Positions 52,649 to 60,511 of a stretch of DNA of 64,000 bases are shown in pieces. Positions within the stretch are counted from its first letter, which is position 1, and every line of letters begins with the position of its first letter. Position numbers and translations under genes: made by a program. The notes under the pieces are model-generated. The model saw only the letters and a program-made list of their open reading frames with translations. It was not told the origin of the DNA and did no database searches. The DNA comes from Qipengyuania spongiae (GTDB lineage: Bacteria; Pseudomonadota; Alphaproteobacteria; Sphingomonadales; Sphingomonadaceae), in NCBI RefSeq assembly GCF_026168555.1, contig NZ_CP092471.1, positions 382,501-446,500 on the forward strand. The letters are read 5' to 3'.

Positions 52649-52866
52649 TCGCCACGCGCGCGCTCGCTCTGCTGACGCTGTCCGTGGCGGGGCTCGCTTC
52701 GTGCGGTCCGGCCGGCACCGACCCGGGACCGGGCGGCGTCACCGTGGGCGAGGCGCGCGCCCTGGACGAAGCGGCGGCGATGATCGACGAACGCCGCACC
52801 CCGGCCGAAGCCCTGGCCGGTGAACAAACAACGCAGGAAGAGAATGGAGACGATGCCGGTGAATGA
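52645..52866 (+). CDS. Small lipoprotein, unknown function
   Basis: 73 residues from a GTG overlapping the previous stop. A signal sequence ends in LASC (Cys20); the mature part is short and acidic (GEARALDEAAAMIDERR, TTQEENGDDAGE). Its 3' end overlaps the start of the acyl-CoA dehydrogenase gene by about 23 bases. The lipobox and coupling make it likely real, but it has no recognised family. Confidence 0.55.
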   Translation: MIATRALALLTLSVAGLASCGPAGTDPGPGGVTVGEARALDEAAAMIDERRTPAEALAGEQTTQEENGDDAGE

Positions 52867-54031
52867 GGGAATGGACAGCGAGACTTTCGACCAATTCCTC
52901 GATCAGCTGCATCGCTATGTCCGCGAACGGCTGATTCCGGCCGAACCCGAGGTCATCGCCGAGGACAGGGTACCCGACGACATCCTCACCGAGATGAAGG
53001 AGATGGGCCTGTTCGGCCTGACCGTGCCCGAGGAATTCGGCGGCGCGGGTCTCAACACCACGCAATATGCCAAAGTCGTCCAAGCCATGGCCTACGCCGC
53101 GCCGGCCTTTCGCTCAATCTTCTCGATCAATGTCGGCATGTTCAATTCCGCGATCAAGAATGGCGGGACCGAGGCGCAGAAGGCCGAATGGTGGCCTAGG
53201 GTCGCTGAAGGTTCGATCGCCTGCTTCGGCCTGACCGAACCGGGATCGGGCAGCGACAGCGCCGCGATGCAGACCTCTGCACGCCCCGATGCCGACGGCA
53301 ATGGCTGGATCCTCAACGGCACCAAGCGCTACATCACCAACGCGCCGCACGCCGACGTCGCGCTGATCATGGCGCGGACCGAGAAGGACGCGCAGCCCAA
53401 GAACGCGCATGTCAGCGCCTTCATCGTGCCCATGGACACTGCCGGCGTATCGGTCGGCAGCCCCGACAAGAAAATGGGCCAGGCCGGCAGCCATATTGCC
53501 GATGTCATGCTCGACGACGTCCACGTGCCGGGCGATGCGCTGCTCGGCGGCGAAACGGGGCAGGGCTTCCGCTTCGCCATGATGAGCCTCGACAATGGCC
53601 GCATCTCGGTCGGCGCGGCGAGCGCGGGCTATGCGCGCCGGGCGCTCGACAGCGCGACGAAATACGCCAGCGAACGACAGGCTTTCGGTGAGCCGATCGC
53701 CAACTTCCAGCTGATCCAGCAGATGCTGGCCGAAAGCTGGACCGAGATTTACGCTGCCGAGGCGATGATGGCGGACGTCACCGCGCGGGTCGACCGGGGG
53801 GAGAACACCGTCAAGCACGCCGCCGCCTTCAAGGTCTTCGCCTCAGAGATGTGCGGCCGCGTGGTCGACCGGGTGGTGCAGATCTATGGCGGCGCGGGCT
53901 ACCTCGCCGAATACGACGCGGAACGCTTCTTCCGCGATGCGCGCATCTACCGCATATACGAAGGAACCACGCAGATTCTCCAGCTGCAGATCGCCAAGCA
54001 CATGCTGCGCGATTTCGCCGCCGGGCTCTGA
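52844..54031 (+). CDS. Acyl-CoA dehydrogenase
   Basis: 395 residues. FAD-binding acyl-CoA dehydrogenase fold with FGLTEPGSGSDSAAM, RYITNAPHADVALIMART and a C-terminal catalytic Glu candidate in YEGTTQILQL. That C-terminal position is typical of short/medium-chain enzymes, unlike the isovaleryl-CoA enzyme at 4018. ATG 52844 has GGAAG five bases upstream. The next gene is a class III CoA-transferase starting a few bases after its stop. Substrate unknown. Confidence 0.88.
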   Translation: METMPVNEGMDSETFDQFLDQLHRYVRERLIPAEPEVIAEDRVPDDILTEMKEMGLFGLTVPEEFGGAGLNTTQYAKVVQAMAYAAPAFRSIFSINVGMFNSAIKNGGTEAQKAEWWPRVAEGSIACFGLTEPGSGSDSAAMQTSARPDADGNGWILNGTKRYITNAPHADVALIMARTEKDAQPKNAHVSAFIVPMDTAGVSVGSPDKKMGQAGSHIADVMLDDVHVPGDALLGGETGQGFRFAMMSLDNGRISVGAASAGYARRALDSATKYASERQAFGEPIANFQLIQQMLAESWTEIYAAEAMMADVTARVDRGENTVKHAAAFKVFASEMCGRVVDRVVQIYGGAGYLAEYDAERFFRDARIYRIYEGTTQILQLQIAKHMLRDFAAGL

Positions 54032-54036
54032 GTGCA

Positions 54037-55296
54037 TTGCAGGATTTCCTGAAGGGCCTGTCGCTGCTGGAGGTTTCCAGCTTCGTCGCTTCGCCCACGG
54101 TAGGGCTCTATTGCGGGCAGTTCGGGGCCGAGGTGATCCGGGTGGACCACACGGGCGGCGGGCTCGATTACGACCGTTACATGCTGGCCGACAACGGCCG
54201 CTCGCTCGCTTGGGAAAATCTCAACCGGGCGAAGAAATCGGTCGCGCTCGATCTGCGCAGCGAGGAGGGGCGCGAATTGTGCGTCGAACTGGCGCGCACG
54301 ACCGGCCAGTGCGTCACCAACCTGCCGCAGAAGAGCTTCCTTTCCCACGCCGCCATGGCAAAGGGGCGCGAGGACATGATCAGCGTGCGGATCATGGGCT
54401 GGCATGACGGGCGGCAGGCGATGGACTTCACCGTCAACGCGGCGAGCGGTTATCCGCTGATGACCGGCCCCGGGGAATGGGACCCGGCCGAGGCGCCGCC
54501 GGTCAACCAGCTGATGCCGGCCTGGGATTTCCTAACCGGCGCCTATTGCGCCTTCACTCTGCTCGCCGCGCTGCGCCATCGCGAGGCGACCGGCGAAGGG
54601 GCGGAAATCCGCGTGCCGCTGGGCGATGTCGCCATCGGGACGCTCGCCAATTCCGGCACCATGGCCGAGATGCTGTATCGCGGCGGCGACCGCGAGCGGC
54701 TGGGCAATGCCATCTGGGGTGCATTCGGCCGAGACTTTCGCAGCCGCGACGGCGTGCGCTTCATGGTCGCCGCACTGACCGCCAAGCAATGGGCGGGCAT
54801 CGTCGAGGCGTTCGGCCTGGCCGACGCCATCGCCACGCTCGAAACCGAGCTCGGCGTCCGCTTCGCCGATGGCGATGCGCCGCGCTTCGAACATCGCGAG
54901 CGCCTGTTCGCCCTGTTTCAGGATGTCGCGGGGCAGCACGATTACGCTGCTTTGGAGGCGCGCATGGCTGCCGCAGGCACGACCTATGAGCGCTACCGCA
55001 CGCCCTACGAAGCGGCGCGCGATCCGGCGCTGGTGGGCGACAATCCACTGTTCGCCATGACCGAGGACAATCCGAGCGGCGAGTCCTATCCCGCTGCGCG
55101 CAGCTTCGCCAATATGCCCGGGACAAATCGCGCGGCCCCCGTGCGCGCGCCCTATCTCGGCGAGCATACCGAGGAAGTTCTGGCCGAAAGGCTCGGCCTG
55201 TCCGGCGCCGCGATCGGCGGCCTGATCGATCGGGGCATCGCCGCGCCGAGCGATGCGGGACGCGACTATTCTCACCGCCGGCTCTCGCCCGTGTAA
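54037..55296 (+). CDS. CaiB/BaiF class III CoA-transferase
   Basis: 419 residues from a TTG (no ATG or GTG fits; a CTG at 54028 overlapping the upstream stop is the alternative). LLEVSSFVASPTVGLYCGQFGAE is the nucleotide-binding start of the family, and Asp164 in PAWDFLTGAY sits where the catalytic aspartate that forms the acyl anhydride is found. It would move CoA between carboxylic acids. Coupling with the acyl-CoA dehydrogenase suggests activation then oxidation of the same substrate. Confidence 0.85.
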   Translation: MQDFLKGLSLLEVSSFVASPTVGLYCGQFGAEVIRVDHTGGGLDYDRYMLADNGRSLAWENLNRAKKSVALDLRSEEGRELCVELARTTGQCVTNLPQKSFLSHAAMAKGREDMISVRIMGWHDGRQAMDFTVNAASGYPLMTGPGEWDPAEAPPVNQLMPAWDFLTGAYCAFTLLAALRHREATGEGAEIRVPLGDVAIGTLANSGTMAEMLYRGGDRERLGNAIWGAFGRDFRSRDGVRFMVAALTAKQWAGIVEAFGLADAIATLETELGVRFADGDAPRFEHRERLFALFQDVAGQHDYAALEARMAAAGTTYERYRTPYEAARDPALVGDNPLFAMTEDNPSGESYPAARSFANMPGTNRAAPVRAPYLGEHTEEVLAERLGLSGAAIGGLIDRGIAAPSDAGRDYSHRRLSPV

Positions 55297-55326
55297 GGAC
55301 GGACAACTGGCCGCGCGCGGCGCCGT

Positions 55327-55355
55327 TTGTAACTCGCGGCGGAAGCGACTAGATT
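55327..55355 (+). promoter_or_regulatory. Putative phhA promoter, possibly giving a leaderless mRNA
   Basis: TTGTAA and TAGATT separated by 17 bases. The -10 ends only six bases before the phhA ATG, so transcription would begin at or near the start codon; no Shine-Dalgarno sequence is visible before it. Confidence 0.4.
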
Positions 55356-55361
55356 AACGCC

Positions 55362-56303
55362 ATGGCCACACTCGCTGAACCCGAACAGGATTTCGCCCGC
55401 CTTCCGGAGATGCCGGAAAACGTCTTTACCGCGCCGCTCAAGCGGCCGGAGCATGTCGGCGAGGACTGGCTCGAGCCCAAGCAGACCGAATATGATGGCG
55501 AGGACGATGCGATCTGGGACGATCTCTTCGCCCGTCAGATGGAGGTCCTGCCGGGCCGGGCCGCGACCGCTTTCATGGAAGGCACCGAGAAGCTCGATCT
55601 CGGCCGTGGCGGCGTGCCGGACTTCGGCCAGCTGTCGGAGGAACTGGGCAAGCTGACTGGCTGGAGTGTCGTGCCGGTGCCGATGCTGATCCCCGACCAC
55701 GTGTTTTTCTGGCATCTCGCCAACCGCCGCTTTCCCGCGGGCAATTTTATCCGCACGCGCGAGACCTTCGACTACATCCAGGAGCCCGACGTCTTCCACG
55801 ACGTGTTCGGTCACGTGCCGATGCTGACGGACCCGGTCTATGCCGATTACATGCAGGAATACGGCAAGGCCGGATGGAAGGCGATGCGTCACAACCGGCT
55901 GAAGGCTCTCGGCGCGCTTTACTGGTACACGGTCGAGTTCGGCCTGATCGAGGAGAAGCCGGGCGACGTCCGGGCCTATGGCGCAGGCATCCTCTCCGGC
56001 CCGACCGAGGTGGTCTACGCTGTCGAAGCCGAGAGTCCCAACCGCATCATGCTAAACGTCGACCGGGTAATGCGGACCGATTACGTCATCAGCGACCTGC
56101 AACCGACCTATTTCGTGATCGACAGTTTCGAAGACCTCTACCACCAGACGGTGGAGCGGGATTTCGACAAGCTCTACCGCAATCTCGGCGCCGGGTTCAC
56201 CTACGCCAACACGGCGGTGATCGACGTCGACCACGTGCTCAATCGCGGCACGCTCGAATATACCTTGCGCGGTGGCCGGGGAAGCGGCGCCAGCCCGGTC
56301 TGA
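55362..56303 (+). CDS. phhA: Phenylalanine 4-monooxygenase
   Basis: 313 residues. Pterin-dependent aromatic amino acid hydroxylase converting phenylalanine to tyrosine. Iron ligands are His146 and His151 in DVFHDVFGHVP and Glu192 in YWYTVEFGL. It has only the catalytic domain, with no ACT regulatory domain, as usual for bacterial forms. No pterin-carbinolamine dehydratase or tyrosine catabolic gene is in the window. A bidirectional terminator follows. Confidence 0.95.
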   Translation: MATLAEPEQDFARLPEMPENVFTAPLKRPEHVGEDWLEPKQTEYDGEDDAIWDDLFARQMEVLPGRAATAFMEGTEKLDLGRGGVPDFGQLSEELGKLTGWSVVPVPMLIPDHVFFWHLANRRFPAGNFIRTRETFDYIQEPDVFHDVFGHVPMLTDPVYADYMQEYGKAGWKAMRHNRLKALGALYWYTVEFGLIEEKPGDVRAYGAGILSGPTEVVYAVEAESPNRIMLNVDRVMRTDYVISDLQPTYFVIDSFEDLYHQTVERDFDKLYRNLGAGFTYANTAVIDVDHVLNRGTLEYTLRGGRGSGASPV

Positions 56304-56384
56304 CCAAAGGCGCGTTGGAGCCAGTCCCGGGAAACTGGTTCTGATCTTGGTCGCCGCCGGATCAACGAATTCTCACCGCAAACG

Positions 56385-56417
56385 AAAACGGCCTCGGATC
56401 GCTCCGGGGCCGTCTTT
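56385..56417. terminator. Bidirectional intrinsic terminator between phhA and the acidic lipoprotein gene
   Basis: An 11-bp stem (ACGGCCTCGGA with TCCGGGGCCGT, one G-U, tetraloop TCGC) is flanked by AAAA on the left and TTTT on the right, so it can end transcripts from both the plus-strand phhA and the minus-strand lipoprotein gene. Confidence 0.85.
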
Positions 56418-56439
56418 TCTCGTACAGAGACGAAAAGGC

Positions 56440-56709
56440 TTACATGCCTTCGGTGGTCTCGGCGTCGTCCATGGCTTCGCCCTGCTCTTCCATGGCGTCG
56501 GCCTGGTCTTCGGCCTGGTCGACCATGGCGTCTTCCTGCTGGTCGGAAATCATGCCCTGGTCTTCCATGGCGTCAGCCTGCTCATCGACGACTTCGGCGT
56601 TCTGCTCGCCGGCGTCTTCCATGGCGTTCTCGTTCGGGCCGTCGCACGCAGCGAGGCCGAGGCTCAGAGCGGCGGCGGAAGCGACGAGTGCGGTCTTGGT
56701 GAACTTCAT
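56440..56709 (-). CDS. Small acidic repeat lipoprotein
   Basis: 89 residues. Signal MKFTKTALVASAAALSLGLAAC with lipobox LAAC (Cys22). The mature part is almost all Glu, Asp, Gln, Ala and Met with repeated units (EQADAMEDQG, DQQEDAMVDQ, DQADAMEEQG), likely a flexible or coiled-coil segment. Strongly negative mature charge. No family recognised. It is alone on the minus strand with a terminator directly downstream; upstream is an inverted repeat GTTCCCG/CGGGAAC (56795-56815). Confidence 0.65.
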   Translation of the reverse strand: MKFTKTALVASAAALSLGLAACDGPNENAMEDAGEQNAEVVDEQADAMEDQGMISDQQEDAMVDQAEDQADAMEEQGEAMDDAETTEGM

Positions 56710-56794
56710 AAGTTATTCCTTCCCTCAAAAAGCCAATGCCGGCGCGAAGAACTCGCAATCAGCATTATGGCAAAAATGTGTCGCAGGCCTTCGG

Positions 56795-56815
56795 GTTCCC
56801 GTTCCGCTCGGGAAC
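56795..56815. repeat. Inverted repeat upstream of the acidic lipoprotein gene
   Basis: GTTCCCG and CGGGAAC flank a 7-base spacer, 86 bases before the lipoprotein ATG on the minus strand. Overlapping GGAAC words on the minus strand resemble the -35 part of ECF-type stress promoters, but no fitting -10 (CGTT) follows at 16-17 bases. Confidence 0.3.
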
Positions 56816-56931
56816 TGGTCCTGTGGGCTGTCCAAACCCGACAATGTAGTCAGGTCGGGCGGGCAAATAGCAGGGCCCCGATACTGATGTAAGTCACAAT
56901 CGCAATGCTCGCCGAGATGGGGAGCGGGCCG

Positions 56932-57198
56932 CTATTCCAGAACGCGATTCCCAAGCCTGCCGGCCAATGTCTGCGACAGGGCGATAGCGATCAGCGCACC
57001 GATCACGGCCCACAGCATCTGCAAGGGACAGATGCCGGACATCAGAGAAATCGTCGCCGATACGGTGCCAGCAACCAAAGCGCCCGCCGTCCCGGCTCCC
57101 GCACAGACAAGCGTGTCTAATCGCTCCTCGCGGCATAGTGCGATAGAGCCCACCCAGCCGAGAAGCGCTCCAATCAGGATAAGGATGAGAAGTCCCAT
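56932..57198 (-). CDS. GlsB/YeaQ/YmgE-family small membrane protein
   Basis: 88 residues with three hydrophobic helices. MGLLILILIGALLGWVGSIAL at the start and the glycine-rich GALVAGTVSATISL helix fit the transglycosylase-associated family, whose members are stress-induced in many bacteria. Length is standard. It lies downstream of a possible EcfG-type promoter on the same strand, consistent with general stress control. Biochemical role unknown. Confidence 0.75.
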   Translation of the reverse strand: MGLLILILIGALLGWVGSIALCREERLDTLVCAGAGTAGALVAGTVSATISLMSGICPLQMLWAVIGALIAIALSQTLAGRLGNRVLE

Positions 57199-57233
57199 CG
57201 GTCGCGGTTTCCAGTCGTTTCGACCGATCAAAC

Positions 57234-57256
57234 CGCGCGGGCCGGAGATTCGTTCC
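57234..57256 (-). promoter_or_regulatory. Possible EcfG-type stress promoter upstream of the GlsB-like gene
   Basis: On the minus strand GGAAC (57256-57252) is followed after 17 bases by GGTT, close to the alphaproteobacterial EcfG pattern GGAAC-N16/17-CGTT with one mismatch, about 35 bases before the gene start. Confidence 0.35.
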
Positions 57257-57296
57257 GACCTTATCCGATGAATGCGCTGCCGATTTGCACTGCGTG

Positions 57297-58091
57297 TCAG
57301 AAAAGCCACAGCAGCGCGATGCCGAGTACCACGCGATAGATCACGAATACCAGCAACGAAGCGCTCCGCAGGAAATTCATCAGAAACATCATGGTCGCGA
57401 TCGCGGCAAGGAAGGTAAGCCCGCCGGTGACGGTGGCATCGATCTGCATCTGCACCGAAGCATCGGCGAGATCGAGCGCCGCGAGCAGGCCCGCCCCGGC
57501 CACCGCCGGAATGGCGAGGAGAAACGAGAACCGCGCCGCCTCCGCGCGCTTGTAACCCAGCGCACGCGCCGCCGTCATGGTCGAACCCGAGCGGCTGGTG
57601 CCCGGGATCAGCGCGAGGGCTTGAGCGAGACCGACCAGCACCGCATCTCGCAGGCTCATGTCCTCGTAGCTCTTGAGTTGCCTGCCGAAGCGGTCGGCAA
57701 GCCCGAGCAGTACGCCGAACACGATCAGATTGGTCGCGACGAGGTCGGTCGTCCGGAACCCTTCGAGATAGCCGCCTAGCTTCAGGAACAGGCCGAGCGC
57801 GACCGCGGGGATCGTGCCGGCCAGAATGTACCAGAACAGCCGCCGCTGCGCCGGATCGTTGCCGATTCCCACTGCCGCGAAACCGCCGCGCGTCAGCCCC
57901 GTCACGTCCCTGCGGAAATAGAGAATGATGGCGAGCAGCGAACCGATATGCACCGCCACGTCTATCAGCGGGCCCTGGTCGGGAAAATCGGTGATGTAGG
58001 GGATCAGGATCAGGTGCCCCGAAGACGAGATCGGGAGGAATTCCGTGATCCCCTGAACGATCGCGATGATCAGCTGCTGCAGGAATGTCAT
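57297..58091 (-). CDS. uppP: Undecaprenyl-diphosphatase
   Basis: 264-residue polytopic membrane enzyme that recycles the C55 lipid carrier for peptidoglycan synthesis. The two family motifs are visible: QGITEFLPISSSGHL near the N-terminus and PGTSRSGSTMTAA in the middle. About eight hydrophobic helices. Gene is preceded by the terminator of the M13 peptidase gene, so it is transcribed separately. Confidence 0.95.
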   Translation of the reverse strand: MTFLQQLIIAIVQGITEFLPISSSGHLILIPYITDFPDQGPLIDVAVHIGSLLAIILYFRRDVTGLTRGGFAAVGIGNDPAQRRLFWYILAGTIPAVALGLFLKLGGYLEGFRTTDLVATNLIVFGVLLGLADRFGRQLKSYEDMSLRDAVLVGLAQALALIPGTSRSGSTMTAARALGYKRAEAARFSFLLAIPAVAGAGLLAALDLADASVQMQIDATVTGGLTFLAAIATMMFLMNFLRSASLLVFVIYRVVLGIALLWLF

Positions 58092-58107
58092 AGGACCCGG
58101 TCCATGA

Positions 58108-58144
58108 TGAAAGGGCGGGACAAGTCAAGCGACCTGTCCCGCCC
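58108..58144 (-). terminator. Intrinsic terminator of the M13 peptidase gene
   Basis: On the minus strand GGGCGGGACA and TGTCCCGCCC form a perfect 10-bp stem with a 12-base loop, then TTTC. It lies about 40 bases past the peptidase stop and just before uppP. The T-run is short. Confidence 0.55.
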
Positions 58145-58184
58145 CCTTCAATTATACGGACAGATTACGGTTGGTTGTCCGGAC

Positions 58185-60359
58185 TTACCAGATGACCACG
58201 CGGTCTTCCGGCGGCAGGTAGAGCGCATCGTCCGGCGTTACGTTGAACGCCTTGTACCACGCATCCATCTGGCGGACCGCGCCGTTGGTCCGGAATTCCT
58301 CCGGGCTGTGCGGATCGGTCAGGAGACGCTGGCGACCGGCATTCTCCCGCTGGGCCGAACGCCACACCTGCGCCCAGGCGAGGAAAAAGCGCTGGTCGCC
58401 AGTCAACCCGTCGATCACAGGCGCTTCCTTGCCGTCGAGCGAGAGGCGATAAGCGCGGTAGGCCATGGACAGTCCGCCGACGTCGCCGATATTCTCGCCC
58501 AGCGTCAGGCGGCCGTTCACGCAAGTCTCGCCATCGTCGTAGGGGCAGAACGCGTTGTACTGGGCGACCAGTGCATCGGTCCGCGCATCGAATGCTTCGC
58601 GATCGGCGTCGGTCCACCAGTTGCGCAGCATTCCGGTGCCGTCGGACTTGGACCCCTGATCGTCGAAGCCATGGCCCATTTCGTGGCCGATGACTGCGCC
58701 GATGCCGCCGTAATTCACCGCCGGATCGGCGCTGATCCCGAAGAAGGGCTGTTGCAGGATGCCGGCCGGGAACACGATCTCGTTCTTGGTCGAGTTGTAA
58801 TAGGCGTTCACCGTCTGCGGCAACATGCCCCATTCGGTCCGGTCGATGGGACCGCCGAGCTTGGACAGGTTGTCCTTCGTATTCCAGGCGGCCGCTGCCA
58901 TGCGGTTGGCGATCGGATTGCCCGGAGTGACGGTCAGCCCCTCATAGGTTTCCAAATTGTCGCGATAGCCGATCTTGGGATCGAAGGCGTCGAGCTTGGC
59001 AAGCGCTTCCTTCTTGGTCTCTTCACTCATCCACTCGTTCTCGCGGATGCTGATGGCCATCGACTTGCGCAGATTGACGATCAGATCGTCCATCGCCGCC
59101 TTGTTCTCGGGCGGGAAGTACCGATCGACATAGGACGCGCCGACCAGTTCGCCGAGCAGCCCTTCGGTCTCGCCGATGGCCCGCTTCCAGCGCGGACGCT
59201 GGACCGGAACGCCGTTGAGCGTGGTCTGGTAGAAGTCGAAATCGGCCTGGTCGATGTCGCTCGGCAGGATTGCCGCGTTGTTCTCGAGGAACTCCTTGGT
59301 GGTCCACGCCTGGAGCACCTCGATCGGTGTATCGGCCATCAGCTGCATCATCGCCGGGGTTCCGCCGCCGATCTTCGCAAGCGTCGCCTCGTCGAGCCCG
59401 AGCTCCCCGGCCTTGGCGCTCGAGGGCGGCAGGTCGCCGACCACGAAGCGATCGGTGTCGCCGAAGCCCGAAGTCTCGAGGAAGGCCGCGAGCGGGAAGC
59501 CGTTGGCGTATTCCTCGAGCTGCGCCGGCGTCAGCGCGTTGTAGGTGAGGTCGCGGTTGCGGCGAACCGCCCGGTCCCAGCTTACCTCGCGTGCAATGGT
59601 GTCTTCCAGATTGTAGACCGCCTGCGCGGTCGCGGCAGGATCCTGGTAGCCCGCCTTGCCGAACAGGAAGGCGAGATAGTCGCGATACTTCGCCTGGATC
59701 TCGCGGCCCTTCGCGCTCTCGTCGAGATAGTACTGGCGGTCCGGCAGGCCGAGCCCGCCCGCACCGACATAGACCGAGTAGCGGCTCGGCTCCTTGGCAT
59801 CGACGCTGACATACCCGCCCATTGGCGAGGGATAGCCGGGCGTCGCCCACAAAGTGGCGAGCTCCGTCAGCGTGCCGGCATTCGCGATGCGGTCGAGATA
59901 GGGCTGCGCTGGAGCAAGGCCGGCGGCATCGATCGCCGCGGTGTCGAGATAGGAGTTGTACGCATCGACGATGCGCTTCTCGTCAGCGGTCAGCTGCGAG
60001 GCGGGCTTGGCCACCAGATCGTCGACCAGGGTCTTCACGTCGCTGGTCGATTTCTCGCGCAGCAGGTTGAAGGCGCCGAAGCGGCTGAATTCGTCGGGCA
60101 GCGGATTGGCGGCGAGCCACTTGCTGTTGGCGTAGGCGAAGAAGTCGTCGCCGGGATCGATGCTCTTGTCGATCGCATCGGCATCGAAGCCCCATTCGCC
60201 GAAGCTCATGGTCGGCGTCGGGATGTCCGCACCGGAAGCCGCGCCGTCCTGAAGCTGGTCGACATGAGCCTCATGCCCTTCATGCGCGAATGCGGGCGTG
60301 GAAACGGTGAGCGAGAGGGCAAGAACGCTGGCCCCCGCTGTGAGAATGGAACGGATCAT
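58185..60359 (-). CDS. Exported M13-family (neprilysin-like) zinc metallopeptidase
   Basis: 724 residues from the ATG at 60359 (a TTG lies one codon upstream). Signal peptide MIRSILTAGASVLALSLTVS with cleavage near AFA|HE. The C-terminal catalytic domain has HEMGHGFDD (HExxH near residue 560) and GENIGDVGG carrying the third zinc ligand Glu and Asp. An NAYYNSTKNEIVFPAGIL segment is also typical. It degrades peptides in the periplasm or outside. Confidence 0.93.
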   Translation of the reverse strand: MIRSILTAGASVLALSLTVSTPAFAHEGHEAHVDQLQDGAASGADIPTPTMSFGEWGFDADAIDKSIDPGDDFFAYANSKWLAANPLPDEFSRFGAFNLLREKSTSDVKTLVDDLVAKPASQLTADEKRIVDAYNSYLDTAAIDAAGLAPAQPYLDRIANAGTLTELATLWATPGYPSPMGGYVSVDAKEPSRYSVYVGAGGLGLPDRQYYLDESAKGREIQAKYRDYLAFLFGKAGYQDPAATAQAVYNLEDTIAREVSWDRAVRRNRDLTYNALTPAQLEEYANGFPLAAFLETSGFGDTDRFVVGDLPPSSAKAGELGLDEATLAKIGGGTPAMMQLMADTPIEVLQAWTTKEFLENNAAILPSDIDQADFDFYQTTLNGVPVQRPRWKRAIGETEGLLGELVGASYVDRYFPPENKAAMDDLIVNLRKSMAISIRENEWMSEETKKEALAKLDAFDPKIGYRDNLETYEGLTVTPGNPIANRMAAAAWNTKDNLSKLGGPIDRTEWGMLPQTVNAYYNSTKNEIVFPAGILQQPFFGISADPAVNYGGIGAVIGHEMGHGFDDQGSKSDGTGMLRNWWTDADREAFDARTDALVAQYNAFCPYDDGETCVNGRLTLGENIGDVGGLSMAYRAYRLSLDGKEAPVIDGLTGDQRFFLAWAQVWRSAQRENAGRQRLLTDPHSPEEFRTNGAVRQMDAWYKAFNVTPDDALYLPPEDRVVIW

Positions 60360-60471
60360 CAATGCAGTCTCCCGGAAAATTGCGCCCGCGCCTTCATGTA
60401 TCGAAGGCCCAAGGCTGCCCGACCGTCATAGCGGGGCAGCGCGTCTGGCGAAGTCATTCGTCGAACGGACA

Positions 60472-60495
60472 AGTCGCTTCGTAGCACAAGCGACT
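60472..60495. repeat. 8-bp inverted repeat between the MsbA-like and M13 genes
   Basis: AGTCGCTT and AAGCGACT flank an 8-base loop, between the exporter stop and the M13 start on the minus strand. No T-run follows, so it may be an operator for the peptidase gene or a weak terminator. Confidence 0.45.
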
Positions 60496-60511
60496 GAACC
60501 TTTGCTGAAAC

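Noticed and set aside
56905..57120. Short plus-strand frame opposite the GlsB-like gene
   Set aside because: No ribosome site and shadow composition; the minus strand has a family-matching membrane protein.
57948..60431. An 827-codon plus-strand frame opposite the M13 peptidase
   Set aside because: Shadow of the minus-strand peptidase, which has a signal peptide and zinc motif.
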